A stretch of DNA of 64,000 nt from Aplidium turbinatum (lineage: Eukaryota > Chordata > Ascidiacea > Aplousobranchia > Polyclinidae): assembly GCA_918807975.1 (NCBI GenBank), contig OU964921.1, positions 8,403,498 to 8,467,497 on the forward strand, read 5' to 3'. Below, piece by piece: positions 11,856 through 23,700 of this stretch; position 1 is the stretch's first letter; each line of letters starts with the position of its first letter. The notes below the pieces were generated by a model, which saw only the letters and a program-made list of their open reading frames with translations, searched no databases and had not been told where the DNA came from. Position numbers and translations under genes: made by a program.

Positions 11856-12512
11856 ATGATAAAAGATGCTGGTGTAATAACTGATGCAGATGAATCCTAC
11901 GTGATTGACAGAAGCAAGTTGAGAAGGGAGCGAAATAAATATAGATGTATAGTGCAGGAAGAAGAGAAGAAGTACTTTGATTTGGTCGATAGTTTGTATT
12001 TTGATGGAAGAAAGGATGCCACTCTGGTTATGCTTATGGGGGAAAATGAAAAATTGTATAGATCGACACAGTTACAAGAGCATTATGCTATAGTTGGCGA
12101 GCCTGGAGAGTTTTATCTCACACATATATCCCCTGAGAATGGTAAAGGTCGCACTATAGCACAAGATATATACAACACAATCAAAGATACTGATTTAGAG
12201 GAAGCGTTGGTTATTGCTGGGACAGATGGTACTGCATCTATGACTGGTGCAAAAAATGGGTGCATCAGAGCTTTGGAAGAACTAGTGAACAGGCCACTAC
12301 AATGGGCCATATGTCTTTTACACTGCAACGAATTGCCCCTGAGACATGTCTTTCTTAGTCTGGATGGGACAACTCAGAGTCCAACTACATTTTCAGGACC
12401 TATATTGGCAAAATGTTTGGTGGGGTTGCTTCAGACTGGCCAGTGGAAAACTTCAAGCGGATACCAAACCAAAATTTCCCAACACTTCCAAATGAAATTA
12501 TTGATGATTTAA
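11856..12512 (+). pseudogene. hAT-like transposase, first fragment (element B)
   Basis: A 218-codon frame with the block VIAGTDGTASMTGAKNG followed by LEELVNRPLQWAICLLHCNE, then ELPLRHVFLSLDG. In layout this is the second catalytic-Asp block (D-x-T..xTG..xG) and the following C...H/E block of the transposase family also seen at 21525-23879. The upstream part (first Asp block) is lost or obscured by the nested MITE. The reading continues in another frame to about 12637, so it is a dead copy. Confidence 0.65.
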
Positions 12513-12784
12513 GCCATGATCAATACTATGGCTACAGAATATGTATGGCAATCATTCTTGGTACGGTACACACGGATCTAAAATTGTTGGAGATAGGTCC
12601 AATTGCTCATGCAAGGTGGCTCACTCTTGCTTGCTGAATCCTCCGATATTATACCTCAACAAGGAGACCATCCAAAAATTTAATACTCCTGGCTGAGTTC
12701 TGTGTTCATATCTATTTTCCTACTTGGTTTCAAATAAAATGAAAAAACAAAATCACTGATGGATCCAAGAATTTCTTCAATCTT

Positions 12785-13369
12785 GTGCAGAGAATTCTTC
12801 AATTTCCCAACCAACAAATTCGAGATATTTCATTGAAAGTTGTGCAAAGAAATGCATTCTTTGCACACCCTGAGAATATTCTTCTTGGGATGCTTTCCGA
12901 TGAGGATGAAAATATCCGCAGGTTAGCAGTCAACAAAGTCCAGGCATCAAGGGGTAAAATACCATTTGTAATAAGTGATAATAATTTTAAAGGAGGGTAT
13001 GTTGAACGTGACGATGACAAGGACGATGCCAACACTGATGCCAGATGCGGATCAATAAGGCGATTTCTATTACCCCGTCTCAACCTCAATGCCAAGTCTT
13101 ACTACAGACTTGTTAACCTCAATGCAGTTGACATTGAAGAACCTCCAGCAATCCGAAATCTCACTGACTCGCTTATTGAAGAACTGAGGATGAAACCCTT
13201 AACATTTATACAACCCTACCACAATCAAGCCGTAGAAAGGCATGTCAAATTAATTTCGGAAGCTTCCTCTGCTGTAATAGGACGTGATCGAAGAGATGGT
13301 ATGATTCTTCAAAGAATAAAATCGAGGAGGCTGATGAAACGATTTGATACCAAGAAGCAATTTGTGTAA
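12785..13369 (+). pseudogene. hAT-like transposase, C-terminal fragment (element B)
   Basis: A 194-codon frame ending in a conserved-looking segment PYHNQAVERHVKLISEAS followed by RRDGMILQRIKSRRLMKRFD. The Q-A-V-E-R motif is at the position where hAT transposases carry the third catalytic acid (s-s-x-x-E-R-x-F). The fragment is separated from the upstream one by frame breaks. Confidence 0.6.
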
Positions 13370-14217
13370 ACAGGTCTGTGATGTGTATTTTGTATTGATC
13401 CTCAATGACTCTATTGTGTCAATGCAATAATTTAGCTTAATTTTAACACTGATGATGGATAATTGGATATAGTCTTTATCCAAAATGTCTCATGAAGATA
13501 TGAGTCTATTTGATAATCTGTTGGCTCTTATATTTTAGCGTTGATTAACTAAACGCTTCACTCATTTTGCTCCTAAATGTATCTTTGCTTTATGCTTTTG
13601 CTCGTTCTGGGAGAAATGTACATTTTTTCACATAACTTTTTTCTTGTTGACTTTAGACCAAAAACTTCTTTTAGGACATATAGAAACTTGATAGTTCTGC
13701 ATCTTTTAAGACCAACCATGTATTTCTAGAATGATCGGTTCAGGAGTTATGGCTATTTTCAGAAATTGGGGCCTCTTCGGCCATCTTGTGGCCGGTTGCC
13801 AGGACAATGAAAGTGGCAACCCCCTAAAATCAATTTTTATGGTGGTTTTGGATCATTTGTCAGGTTTTAAAAACTACACTTTTTTGAATTTCAGGAAAAA
13901 AATTGTTTTCACTCCACCCTAACCCCCACTAGTGGGGAACAAACCGACGATGGATTATGATGATGATGAGTAGCCTATTTAGCTGTACTGAACACAATCC
14001 TTAACGTGTAAAATATCTGAAAAAGAAAACCAAGTTTAGCAATCAAACATAGGTAGTACACATTCACACATCAAATAAATAGTTAGTGAAAGTTTTCTCA
14101 GTCCAAGACAAATAGCAAATATGCGGCTGAAAAAAATACCACCGTGCTGGTAGCACTGCTGCAGCCTTCTCACATTACAGCTTACTTGTAACTGGTAAGT
14201 TTATACACATAGATGCT

Positions 14218-16780
14218 GGGCCATTCCGTGTCAATTCACACAGTCAAGAAATTGAACCCCCCGATTTTCCTTAAATTTTACACACCTTTTTACTATCCTA
14301 TATCGTTGAGGTAAAACCAAACCGGTTTATGTCCACGTTTAGTTTTTTTTTGTTTTATTGCAGTTTCTCGGTTTTTGATCATAGCTCTTTCCAGCACTCC
14401 AGGTTTCAGCTTTGTTGTAATCAAATTCAAGGTGAAGCTATGGACATACTGTACTCCCAAATATCTCGCATACTTTGAAAGCAAAACTGGGCTATTTGCA
14501 ATTCTGTGCACATAGCCCTTTTCTAGCTTGATAGTATAAATAGGTCTATGTCTAATATTGTCTAATGCTACCATAAAGTATGGACATATTATGGAATCGT
14601 GCCAAGGATGTATGTTCAATTTTCCATTCAGGTCATGATGCAAATTAAAAAAAAAAATGTAAAAGATTCAGTCCTTTCTGTAGAATTGTAGCATATTTGA
14701 ATTACCAAACAACATTCGTGTGAAAATAACTTGTGCAGTGCACCTGAATTAATATGGTATGATAACTGGTGTATCATCGTGCATTCATGTTATTGTTAAT
14801 CCTTCCTTTTCTGGTTAGGTGGTTAATGACAAGTCTGGTTGACAGTCACTATACTGATATTCCTGCGCTCATGGTTTGCTTCTTGCTCAAGTCACACTTG
14901 TGGTAGAGTGACAGAAAACCTATTGCTACATTAAGACCTTAGCTGATACAAAGCGACATTTAATATAACTTATCAAACAGTTTTTTCTTTGTCAATTGTG
15001 AAATGGTATTGACACTAAAAACTTCACTTGTCCCAGATGGCAATTTAGGTATTGATAGAAGCTGCGTTTCTCCTTGATAAGAAGCTAGTACAGCAAGGCA
15101 GTCAACACTTTTTTTCGAAGTGTCTTACTGTCTATGAACAAGCGCCACTCTTGAGCTCTGTATTGTGGTACTTCCATTTTCAGCAGAAGCCCTTTGATGT
15201 CTTTGCAGTAAACAAATTCATCTTGTTGGCAAAAATATGGAAGCATTTCTTTTTCTCTAGCACAGTAAAATGTTATGGAAGCTCCGATTGCAAGACAGTT
15301 TTTGTCTGAGTAGACATGCCAAAATTTCTGCTGCTTCTTTGGATAGGTTAAGATCCCTGATGAGATCACTCAGCTCCTCCCTGTTTGCATGTCTCTGGAA
15401 TAGCTGAACTACAGTACTTTCAAACAGTTTCAAACTTTTCAAAACAGTAATTTAAACACTGTAAAAGTAATATCACTATATCATTTATCCAATGCAAAAC
15501 AAAGCATAATTATTGCAATCTGCTGAGAATTACACTTACGAAGTGATATGCTACATACAATATATTTTTGTTTGAAGGCACCAGCTCTTCATCACAAACA
15601 CAAATAGGCTACAAAACTCCATTTGCAGATGACTACATGATTGCAAACAATGCCATGCTCTTTCAAAAGCACCACATCAAATCCAATCCTCGCAGTGTAA
15701 CTGGCTATGTCCAGTTTTTGTTTTACAACCGGTTATTACTTTGAAAACCTCACTGGGCTATGTCCAAAAAAGGGGTGTAAAAAAATGGGGGGTGGCACAC
15801 AATTTTGAAAAACATCTAGTTGTGTGCAAACCAAGGAGAGCATGGTATGGTTGTAAGTATGTGGCACTGGTGTTTGATCCATTTGAGATATCAAAAATAT
15901 TCAAAATAATAAATGGTTTTTTGCGTTTATCTCAGTTTGATGATTTTGGACATAACATTATTTGGTTTTACGTCAACAATATGATGAACACCTGTACAAC
16001 TTGAGTGAAGTTTATTGAGAAACACGAGAGCTATGAAGCATTTAGTTTGGGGAGGTCTGCCAAGGGGGCACCTTTTTTTTATTTTTGGCCATGATTGAGG
16101 CCCTATTAACTTACTGCTAAACTAAATTAGTTTAACAAACCAAATTTTTTACAGGTGATTATAGTACTTCTGCCAAATTTTGAAAAAACATTTCAGTGCA
16201 AATTTTCACTGGGGTCATGGGTAACCTGGATTTTAAAAGAAATCCACTTTTTGCTTTTTTCATTTCGCCCCATGTTTCACATTAAATACCTCCCAACCCC
16301 ATTAATATTTTGTACTGGTACTGAAATTTTCTCAGTTCATAGAGAATCCTGTAAACAACATTTCTACCAAATTTCAGCCAAAACCAATCAAAAATGGGGT
16401 ATTGGCAAGGTTTCAAAATTTTGGAAAAATATAGTCGAGAGCTGGAAATGGCCAACTTTGGATGTCTATGACCTTTTAGTGTGAACGATGTTATGTTTTC
16501 AAGATTTGGCAGAAGTACTATCACCTGTAAAAAATTTGGGTTGTTACCTAATTTAGTTTAGCAGTAATAGGGCCTCAAGCATAGCCAAAAACAAAAATCG
16601 TGCCCCCTCGGCAGACCCCCCCAAACTAAATGCTTCATAACTCTCGTGTTTCTCAATAAACTTCCTTCAAATTTTGCAGTTGTTCATCATATAGGATAGT
16701 AAAAACGTGTATTATATAAAATTTAAGGGACATCGGAGAGGTTGAATTTTTTGACTGTGTGAATTGACATGGAATGGCCC
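14218..16780. mobile_element. Element C: inverted-repeat transposon with 4 bp duplication
   Basis: Ends GGGCCATTCCGTGTCAATTC (14218) and, inverted, GGGCCATTCCATGTCAATTC (16780), flanked by TGCT (14214-14217, 16781-16784). The right part holds a second long inverted repeat (about 16000-16220 against 16500-16690), so the right third can fold on itself. The interior carries a decayed coding region on the - strand. It lies inside element A. The ends match those of element D, so the two belong to one group; I cannot place it in a named superfamily. Confidence 0.75.
15085..15442 (-). pseudogene. Element C protein fragment, unnamed transposon-associated family
   Basis: Two overlapping - strand frames give LSDLIRDLNLSKEAAEILAC, then KEMLPYFCQQDEFVYCKDI, then EWRLFIDSKTLRKKVLTALL. 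From memory this order (RDLNLSK...aEiLas.L.ek; F...lVYC.di.gL; EWRLFIDSS..SLKAVLLHN) is a recurrent uncharacterised protein of arthropod and cnidarian genomes. Its presence inside inverted-repeat ends suggests it is the element's own protein, but a passenger gene is possible. A further - strand frame at 14293-14643 is of unknown relation. Confidence 0.5.
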
Positions 16781-16925
16781 TGCTAGTGACCTACACTTTG
16801 AGTAGGCCTAGGCATGGTGGGTTTTTTTAGTGATTGGATCCAACTCAGAGGGTGAGAGCGAAACATTTCCAACTTTCAAAATTAAGAGCCACCCTAATTG
16901 CCTATGCTATGGCAACTTATCATAC

Positions 16926-17767
16926 GGGTCATTCCATGCCAAATGAGCAAATTTTTTGGAAAAATTACACCACATGTCATAGATTTTATTGAAATTTGGC
17001 ATACTTGTAGATGTCAAAGAAATATTAAAAATGCAAAAATAAATTTTAAAATTTTTTAAACATTGGTGGAGTTATGGTCGTTAGAAAAATCACCATTTTC
17101 GCCTGTTCCGCTTCAGTGATTTTGTCCAATTTCATGTCATATTTCTAATACCTTAACCTATGATTATACAATGTGGCTGAAAATTGCTAGACAGACATTT
17201 TAAGACCCAAGGAATCCAAAAAGTATAGATTAAAAAGTCGTCAGAGAAATACTTGATATGATTATAAAGGTTTCAATTTGATACATGCATTTTTCGGAGG
17301 CCAAACTTTGGAGGCCTATAAAAAAAATGGGTATAAAAGTTAAGAACTGAAATTCACATGTTTTATGCTTATACCAATACTCTTTCATGTCAAATAAAAA
17401 ATATGAATTAATTTTGATAACTACTATGATAAAAGTTAAATTTTCCGACTCGCAAATTTTGTACTTTTTTACACTCATTGTTCAAGATTTTTGTCTATGA
17501 CATCACGTCTGTCTAGCAATTTTCAGCCATTTTGTTTGATCACAGGTTAAGAAATTAGAAATATAATAACAAATTGGACTAAATCACTGAAGCGGAACAG
17601 GCAAAAATGGTGATTTTTCTATTGACCATAACTCTACTAATATCTAAAATTTTCCAAATTTTTTTTTGCATTCTTAATATTTCTTTGACATCTACAAGTA
17701 TGCCAAATTTCAATAAAATCTATGACATGTGGTATAACCCATTTGCTCATTTGACATGGAATGACCC
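16926..17767. mobile_element. Element D: fold-back element with 4 bp duplication
   Basis: Ends GGGTCATTCCATGCCAAATG (16926) and, inverted, GGGTCATTCCATGTCAAATG (17767), flanked by ATAC (16922-16925, 17768-17771). Most of its 842 bp is two imperfect inverted arms (for example CACTGAAGCGGAACAGGC near 17585 against its complement near 17105). No coding sequence. It shares GGGYCATTCCATGYCAA-type ends with element C. Confidence 0.82.
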
Positions 17768-18154
17768 ATACTCAACACTATAAAATAGATATAATACTTT
17801 TTCAATAAAATGTTGCATACTGATAGTACCCATGGTGAACTGGTCGTACCCCTTCATTGATTAGAGTACCGGTAGTGTAAAAAAATAAGTTGCATAAAAA
17901 GTTTTTGCTTTCTTTCATGGTAATAACCTTTCTAATTATTTAAATCCAGATATGATGCATATGTGATAAATTGCTATATATTGGACTTAGCTTAGTACAA
18001 TGCGAAAAATAACAGCTTGCGTGTAGCATGTACGATTGTACGTTCAGCTCTTCATGCAAATGCTGGTCTGATTGCAAATATCGACAGTCGACACTCATTC
18101 TTAGTAAAAGTTGTAAGCATTGTGTCCAGATAGTTTAGTGACTTGATTTTGCAG

Positions 18155-18626
18155 GTACATCCGCTTTTTTGAGAATGGAAAAATGATCTTTCACACCTCG
18201 TCTGATGAACCTGCTCTTGTGATACCAAAGCTTCAGTTTAAGCATGCTGCCCAGCAGAAGTTTCGTACTGGTCGTTATAGATCTCACTCTGAGCAAAGAG
18301 AAAAAATCAGCACATGTAGAATAGCAGCAATTTTGGTGGAAAAAGATGGAAGACCTAACTCGCGCTCATACAAACGTTCCTCCAGAAGTGAAAAAAAGTA
18401 CATTATGACAGAATCAGAGTATTTTCTTGAGCTAGAATTATCCTCAACATCAACAAAAAAGCAACATTTCAACAAATTGTCTTGGATCAGCTATTCCTGC
18501 AGTTTCAAGTTTGGGGAAACCGGCCGCTCAATAAAGGATGACATTAATATCCGTGACCAGTACCCTGCATTTTACTTCAGCAGAGTAAGGTCTTATAATA
18601 GGCAGGCAGAAGCAGCATTGAAATAA
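18155..18626 (+). CDS. FBXO9: FBXO9, coding exon 2 (C-terminal half, with stop)
   Basis: Follows a TTGATTTTGCAG acceptor and restores the frame as Y-R-Y-I-R-F-F-E-N-G, matching the family phrase YYRYIRFFPDG. It encodes the conserved C-terminal domain: EEP..VIP.L-type segment (EPALVIPKLQ), G-R-Y, FNKLSWISYSC, GETGRSI and a terminus PAFYFSRVRSYN that matches P-L-F-F-A-R-V-R-S-Y of vertebrate FBXO9. The two exons add to 1278 nt, 425 codons plus stop, with no interruption. Having the whole gene in two coding exons is fewer than the many exons of the human gene, which points to intron loss in this lineage. Confidence 0.93.
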
Positions 18627-18784
18627 GCTTTTTGCCTGTTTTCAAGGATTTGGCTTCTCTAACCTACAAACTCCAACATACCATCGTGATTCACGTCTGT
18701 TCAACAAAAGAGAAACACCTGCCATTTCTATGGTTTGGGTTTGAATCTCACTGTTGTCACCATGTTACAAAACAAATATATATA

Positions 18785-19501
18785 TAATTAATTAAACTAC
18801 CATTCAACGTTTTATAGGCAGAGAAAACTTTTTCTCAAACCATAGAAAATTTCATTATCAGATCACCGCTTCAATGCGTGATGGAAGTCTACAGATAAAT
18901 CTGCATCAAGCATTGCAGAGTGCAAAAAACAGTGTTGCAGAACGCGTTTTCGAATATTAAATTCTCATCAGTGCAACTACGTTTATGAACGCAATAACAA
19001 CGGTTAAATTTAAACTCAATACAATACATTACAAACATTATAAGGACATATTCTCAGTGTTCAATTGAATATTAATAAATCCAGAGACATCAGAAAATCA
19101 CTTTCCGCATGCAATTCCAGACCGACGTTACTCGCTTAAGGTGTTTTTTTTTTTGTAATGTCGGTCTGGAATTGCATGCGGGAAGTGATTTTCTGATGTC
19201 TCTGGATTTATTAATATTCAATTGAACACTGAGAATATGTCCTTATAATGTTTGTAATGTATTGTATTGAGTTTAAATTTAACCGTTGTTATTGCGTTCA
19301 TAAACGTAGTTGCACTGATGAGAATTTAATATTCGAAAACGCGTTCTGCAACACTGTTTTTTGCACTCTGCAATGCTTGATGCAGATTTATCTGTAGATT
19401 TCCATCACGCATTGAAGCGGTGATCTGATAATGAAATTTTCTATGGTTTGAGAAAAAGTTTTCTCTGCCTATAAAACGTTGAATGGTAGTTTAATTAATT
19501 A
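18785..19501. repeat. 717 bp near-perfect palindrome
   Basis: Arms 18785-19131 and 19155-19501 (347 bp each) are inverted copies with about three mismatches by eye, around a 23 bp spacer. The outer ends are TAATTAATTAAACTACCATT on both sides. It starts 159 bp after the FBXO9 stop, so it may lie in the 3' UTR. The near identity means recent origin or ongoing arm conversion. It could be a fold-back MITE, but the AT-rich flanks hide any target duplication. Confidence 0.92.
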
Positions 19502-20790
19502 TTTCTGAAAGTTCCTTGGTTTCATATTATCTGAAATATATATATAATAGAGTATTTAATTTCCATGAGACTCTCCAATGTTCAAGTAAGAAGAGCATAA
19601 CATAATCGCAATTAAAAGGCATGACGTCAACCAATTGTGACGTTAGCGTATCTTGCGTTTGATGCCTTAAAGTTCACAGTCAACAAAAAGCTTTGTAGTG
19701 ACAGTATGTGACATGTCAGAATAAAGCTTTTTTAGCGTTAGAACAAACTTCTCGTTTTACGGCGGTTGAATATTTGGTACTTACAGTAATAGAAATTTAA
19801 AACCTTCTACCCCTTTGCTTTATCTGTTGGCATGTATTTATATTTAGTGAAAGTTTATTTGTTGAAACCCATTCACTTTCTTGACTTTACTTCAAATTCT
19901 GATGGAAAGTTTCCCGCATTGTAAAATGATTCAGGTTCATTTCCAATAAACCTTATTCAGTTCGTTATGAAGATGATCGTTTTTTTTTTTTTTTATGATT
20001 GAGGACTTTAATTCGCAATGTTGTATTGCTCTCTGCATGATAAATAGGTGCTGTTTCGTGAAAGCATTTATTGGCCTCATGGTGAGTGGAACAGCAGGTG
20101 ATGCGTGATTGCATGTGATAAGGAAACAATGTAAAATTGTAGTTTAACATGAAATCAATTTTCGTCTTAGTTTTTTTTTCTTTTTAACTTCAAAAGTTCA
20201 GTTATTTGACGACACTTTTTGTCTGCATAGCGTCATATTTGGTTCAAACAATATTTCTCAGTGGTATTGAGATGATACTTTTGCATCGAGTCTTGCCCTT
20301 TGGTTGAATATTTGGCTTTTACGAAGGAAACATGGAAGCCATTTGTGTGCTTTCTGCGGGCGGATAGTGTGGGCGGTGGGGGGTGAAAAATGTTTTTAAT
20401 ATCATGAAGTAATTTTAGTTGTTGCCTTCTCTTTCGGAAGTTTGTTATCATTCTTGGTGTATTTATCGGCTTAACATTGATTCAACGTCTACGGACGTAA
20501 TGTAACAATGACAGATTTTACTGACGGTAGTTAGCACATGCAGCTAAGAAAACTGTCTCGAAAATCGATCCACTTAATCACAAAGGTAGAGTGGTTGGTG
20601 GGACATATTGCATTAATGTGGTTGGTGACCCGTCATAGTGATTTGGTTTGTTTGATTATTATGACTTGCTACAGCGTATATCCGCTGTGAAGCTTCAGCC
20701 ACACCGCAGTTATGTACATTGTGCATACCTTATCCTTGGGTGGTGCAATGTAAAAAAATTCTAAAATCAAAAGTTGTTCTTGTTTGTAGG
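19502..20790. other. Non-coding stretch
   Basis: No gene, terminal repeat or RNA structure that I could support. It ends at the CTGTTCAT target site of the next transposon. Confidence 0.5.
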
Positions 20791-20798
20791 CTGTTCAT

Positions 20799-23700
20799 TA
20801 GGGTGTTTTTAATTTTCTCATATCGTAAGTTTGATTTGTACAGGGCACCAGGTTGTTACAATTGGTAAGAAAACAACGTCTTTCAAATTTCAAGAAATTA
20901 TTTCAACATTTACAACTTGCGCAAGGAGGTTGAAAAATTCGCAAAATCAATAAAACAAGCAACTTTACAACATGCAACCAAATAACCAGCTTTATTCAGT
21001 ACTATTAATATGCACGCATTTCAGGCACGTTTATAGGATTTAACAAAGCAAATATAGCAACAAAGCAACTATTCCTCTAACAACCTTTACACCGTGTTTC
21101 ATCCATAACCGAGATGATCAGAAGCAGTGGCGTAATTAGAAAGCTTATTAGGGGGGGGGGGGGGGGGCAATACATTGTGTCAGTCAGCCGTGTAGCGGTC
21201 CAGAATCGCCAAATATACCGTCATATGATATTTGAACGGCCCCATACTTTAAATCAAGAGCGATTCCGCAGAAGTATGTTACTGTTCCAATCAATGAACC
21301 AACAAAAGATATCAAACACTTCAGAACATAAACAATAATGGAACATAAACAATAAGTTAGTCCTTCCGACCTCGAATACTTTTGAATATTCTCGACGATT
21401 CGCAATGACAGCCATCGCATTAAACTTAGAGTTTGCGCTTAGCAAATATGTCAATGACTGCATCATACTCGAGTACAATATCCTTGTTTAAATACATCTG
21501 AGCTAGACCATCCAAACATGGCTTTTAATTTTTTTTGGCTACAGGAAATTTTCTTCGATGATGCTCCACTACCTGCAGAACGTACTGTTTCTGCTCCTCA
21601 TCTCTGGTCAATGTCGAATTGAACTCTGTCATAAGCGCCACTCCTCGTTCTGCCAAATCGTTTGTCACCCTCAGGGCAGAAACTGTTTCCTTGGCACTTT
21701 GGTACGCCTCATTTTCAGCCCAGTATTTAGGATCAAGGGTTAAGAAGCTTTTGTCTAGACCAAGTATTGTGAACAATCGTTCAGTTGCAGTAGTGCAGAA
21801 ATCAGACAGTTTTCTCTCAGCAATATCGGTAGGTACCACGGCCCGGTTTGGCGGATCTTCGGATCCATGACTGTTTGCCATACTGCGAACCATTTCCCTC
21901 TTATCAATGTCAGTAACTCTGCTGTCAAACAGTGCAAAGGCAATGAGACCTTCTGACAAGTACCACAGGTGTCTGGAGTAAGCCTTGAAGGCTAATTGAG
22001 ATACTTCTCCATCAGCATACGTTGTTAAGTTCTTCATAAAATTCAGGTCGTTGAGAGGTGCCTGTATGGCTGAATCACAGCTGTACCAGTGGCCTATGTA
22101 AACACTCACAATAAATAAGCACATGCGTAGCAATTGACTGGACGTTTTGGGCTGCGTCTGTCTTCGGCCAGTGGTACGAAGGTCCAGTTGGAATTGTTTC
22201 CTGAACAGCCATATTTTAAGGGAATATATCGCTCGTGCCATCCATCTGGCTCGATGAAGTGCACCAGGGTAACGGAATTTGACACCTCTTTTCGGCACTC
22301 CTCCGAGAAATATGATACTGAGTTCTAATAATTCAGCGTAATCGTCCCGAGGATGATTGAGATCCAGCTTGTCGGCCGCTAACTTCAGGATTTCTGCGCG
22401 GACAGGTTGTAACTGATCAGAAACAGCAGGATCGTCCAGAGATGTGCTGAAGTTTGCTTGATCTATATTTGGCCAGAAGTCGCGGAACCGAGCGAATAAG
22501 TCGATGACTGGGGACTTAGAAACAGCATCTACCAGAGAGAAAACTTTTTCAAGGACAATCTCCGACATATGATGTCGACAGGCTAAATTCAAGAGTTGTT
22601 TCTTGAGAGAAGCTTCGATCAAAACACAGACTCCGTTCTGCCAGCCAGTGTTGACACTGGTTGTGTCGAAACACATTGCACGTACAAGATCCGCTATGCC
22701 CCAACTATATATTTCGGAGACCACTGCTTCAGCTTCGACGATTGATTTTCCCGATTCTAGTTTTGGTACAGCCAGAAGTTTGGTAACGTCTTTGCCAGAC
22801 ACTAAAATTGGCAAACGGTCTACTTTGATGTGATTGTATTGCTCATAATCACCCATGATCTTCCCATCCCAATGTATGGTCAGTGGGGTGCAAGGGTCAA
22901 AAGCCTCCCTAATTTCGTCCGACAACTTTTGACGATAGATCTGGCGAGCTTTGTGAATTGAACTTGGGCTAATCATCAGATCATCGGTTGGATGGAGCAA
23001 TTGCTTGGACACCGCCAGTGCATTTAAAATATGAACGGCCTTCCTCGAGGTAGTATTGGTCCTGTCCAATGCTGCTGCTATCTCGGGGGTTACTACAGCA
23101 ATTTTACCTCGTCGGAATTTCGGCAGACAGCTTGCAGCACTGGACCCAGGCTGTTCGGAGCACATCGATCCACCAGCTGATGGATGACGCCCATCTCCAG
23201 ACTTGTCGAGATTATCTTCTTGCTGAGTATCCATTTCTGAATCACTGGATTCCAGTATGGTTAAATTAGTAGATTCGGCAACACGAACTGCTTCCGCCTC
23301 AACTCGCTCTCTCTCCTTTAATGCTCTATTCCTCACTCGCTCGTCTCTCCTGCATAGAACCATATCAACGCCAACCATGGAACCTAGGCGCCCCTCTTCT
23401 CTCTGGGCAAGAAGGAACTGGCGATCTTCTTCTATGTTGATCATTTCCAAAGCATTACTGTGTGCTATATCGAATAGGTGATCCAATGATTTCTTAAAGT
23501 CTGTCCGTTTGACTAACTCAAGCGCACTCTTACGATTGATAGATTTTTTCAAGTTTTGCCATTCCTGGTGTAATTTTTTCACCTGATTAATCACATGGTT
23601 TTGATGGCGTGTTGGAATTCGTGCTCGACTCCAAATAGGCAAAAGCAAAGATACTGTGTTCTTGACACTACTTTTCAAATCAAAACCTTTTTTACAATGA

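Larger units (their letters stand above)
11038..13921. mobile_element. TAGGGTG element B with hAT-like transposase fragments
   Basis: Ends TAGGGTGGAGTGAAA (11038) and TTTCACTCCACCCTA (13921), flanked by a perfect 8 bp duplication ACCCCCAC (11030-11037, 13922-13929) in the LINE it interrupts. The inverted ends extend about 280-300 bp with mismatches. The interior holds broken + strand transposase frames and a nested hAT MITE. An 8 bp duplication fits the hAT group; the transposase resembles that of the element at 20799-24163 only distantly. Confidence 0.88.
10705..13970 (+). mobile_element. RTE-like LINE, 5'-truncated 3' end, split by element B
   Basis: 10712-11037 reads into the C-terminal frame M-R-E-T-I-D-Q-L-A-R...NGVRWYGHVIRREEGSF...GKRKRGRPRRTW, nearly identical to the longer LINE copy at 58937-60255. 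The 3' end resumes at 13922 with CACTAGTGGGGAACAAACCG and a GATGATGATGA tail to about 13970. Only about the last 110 codons are present. Element B interrupts it within the phrase ACCCCCACTAGTGGGG. Confidence 0.85.
10420..16896. mobile_element. TAGGGTG element A, host of the nested stack in the FBXO9 intron
   Basis: Ends TAGGGTGGCTC (10420) and GAGCCACCCTA (16896), flanked by ATGCCTAT (10412-10419) and ATTGCCTAT (16897-16905), an 8 bp target duplication with one extra T. The element's own sequence, after removing a LINE fragment and elements B and C, is only a few hundred bases and shows no transposase, so it is non-autonomous. It occupies most of the 7.8 kb FBXO9 intron; without it and element D the intron would be about 0.5 kb. 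Confidence 0.65.

Noticed and set aside
21151-21167. 17-base G run as a G-quadruplex or regulatory site
   Set aside because: A single homopolymer in the transposon's 3' non-coding part; likely slippage, and its length may be a sequencing error.
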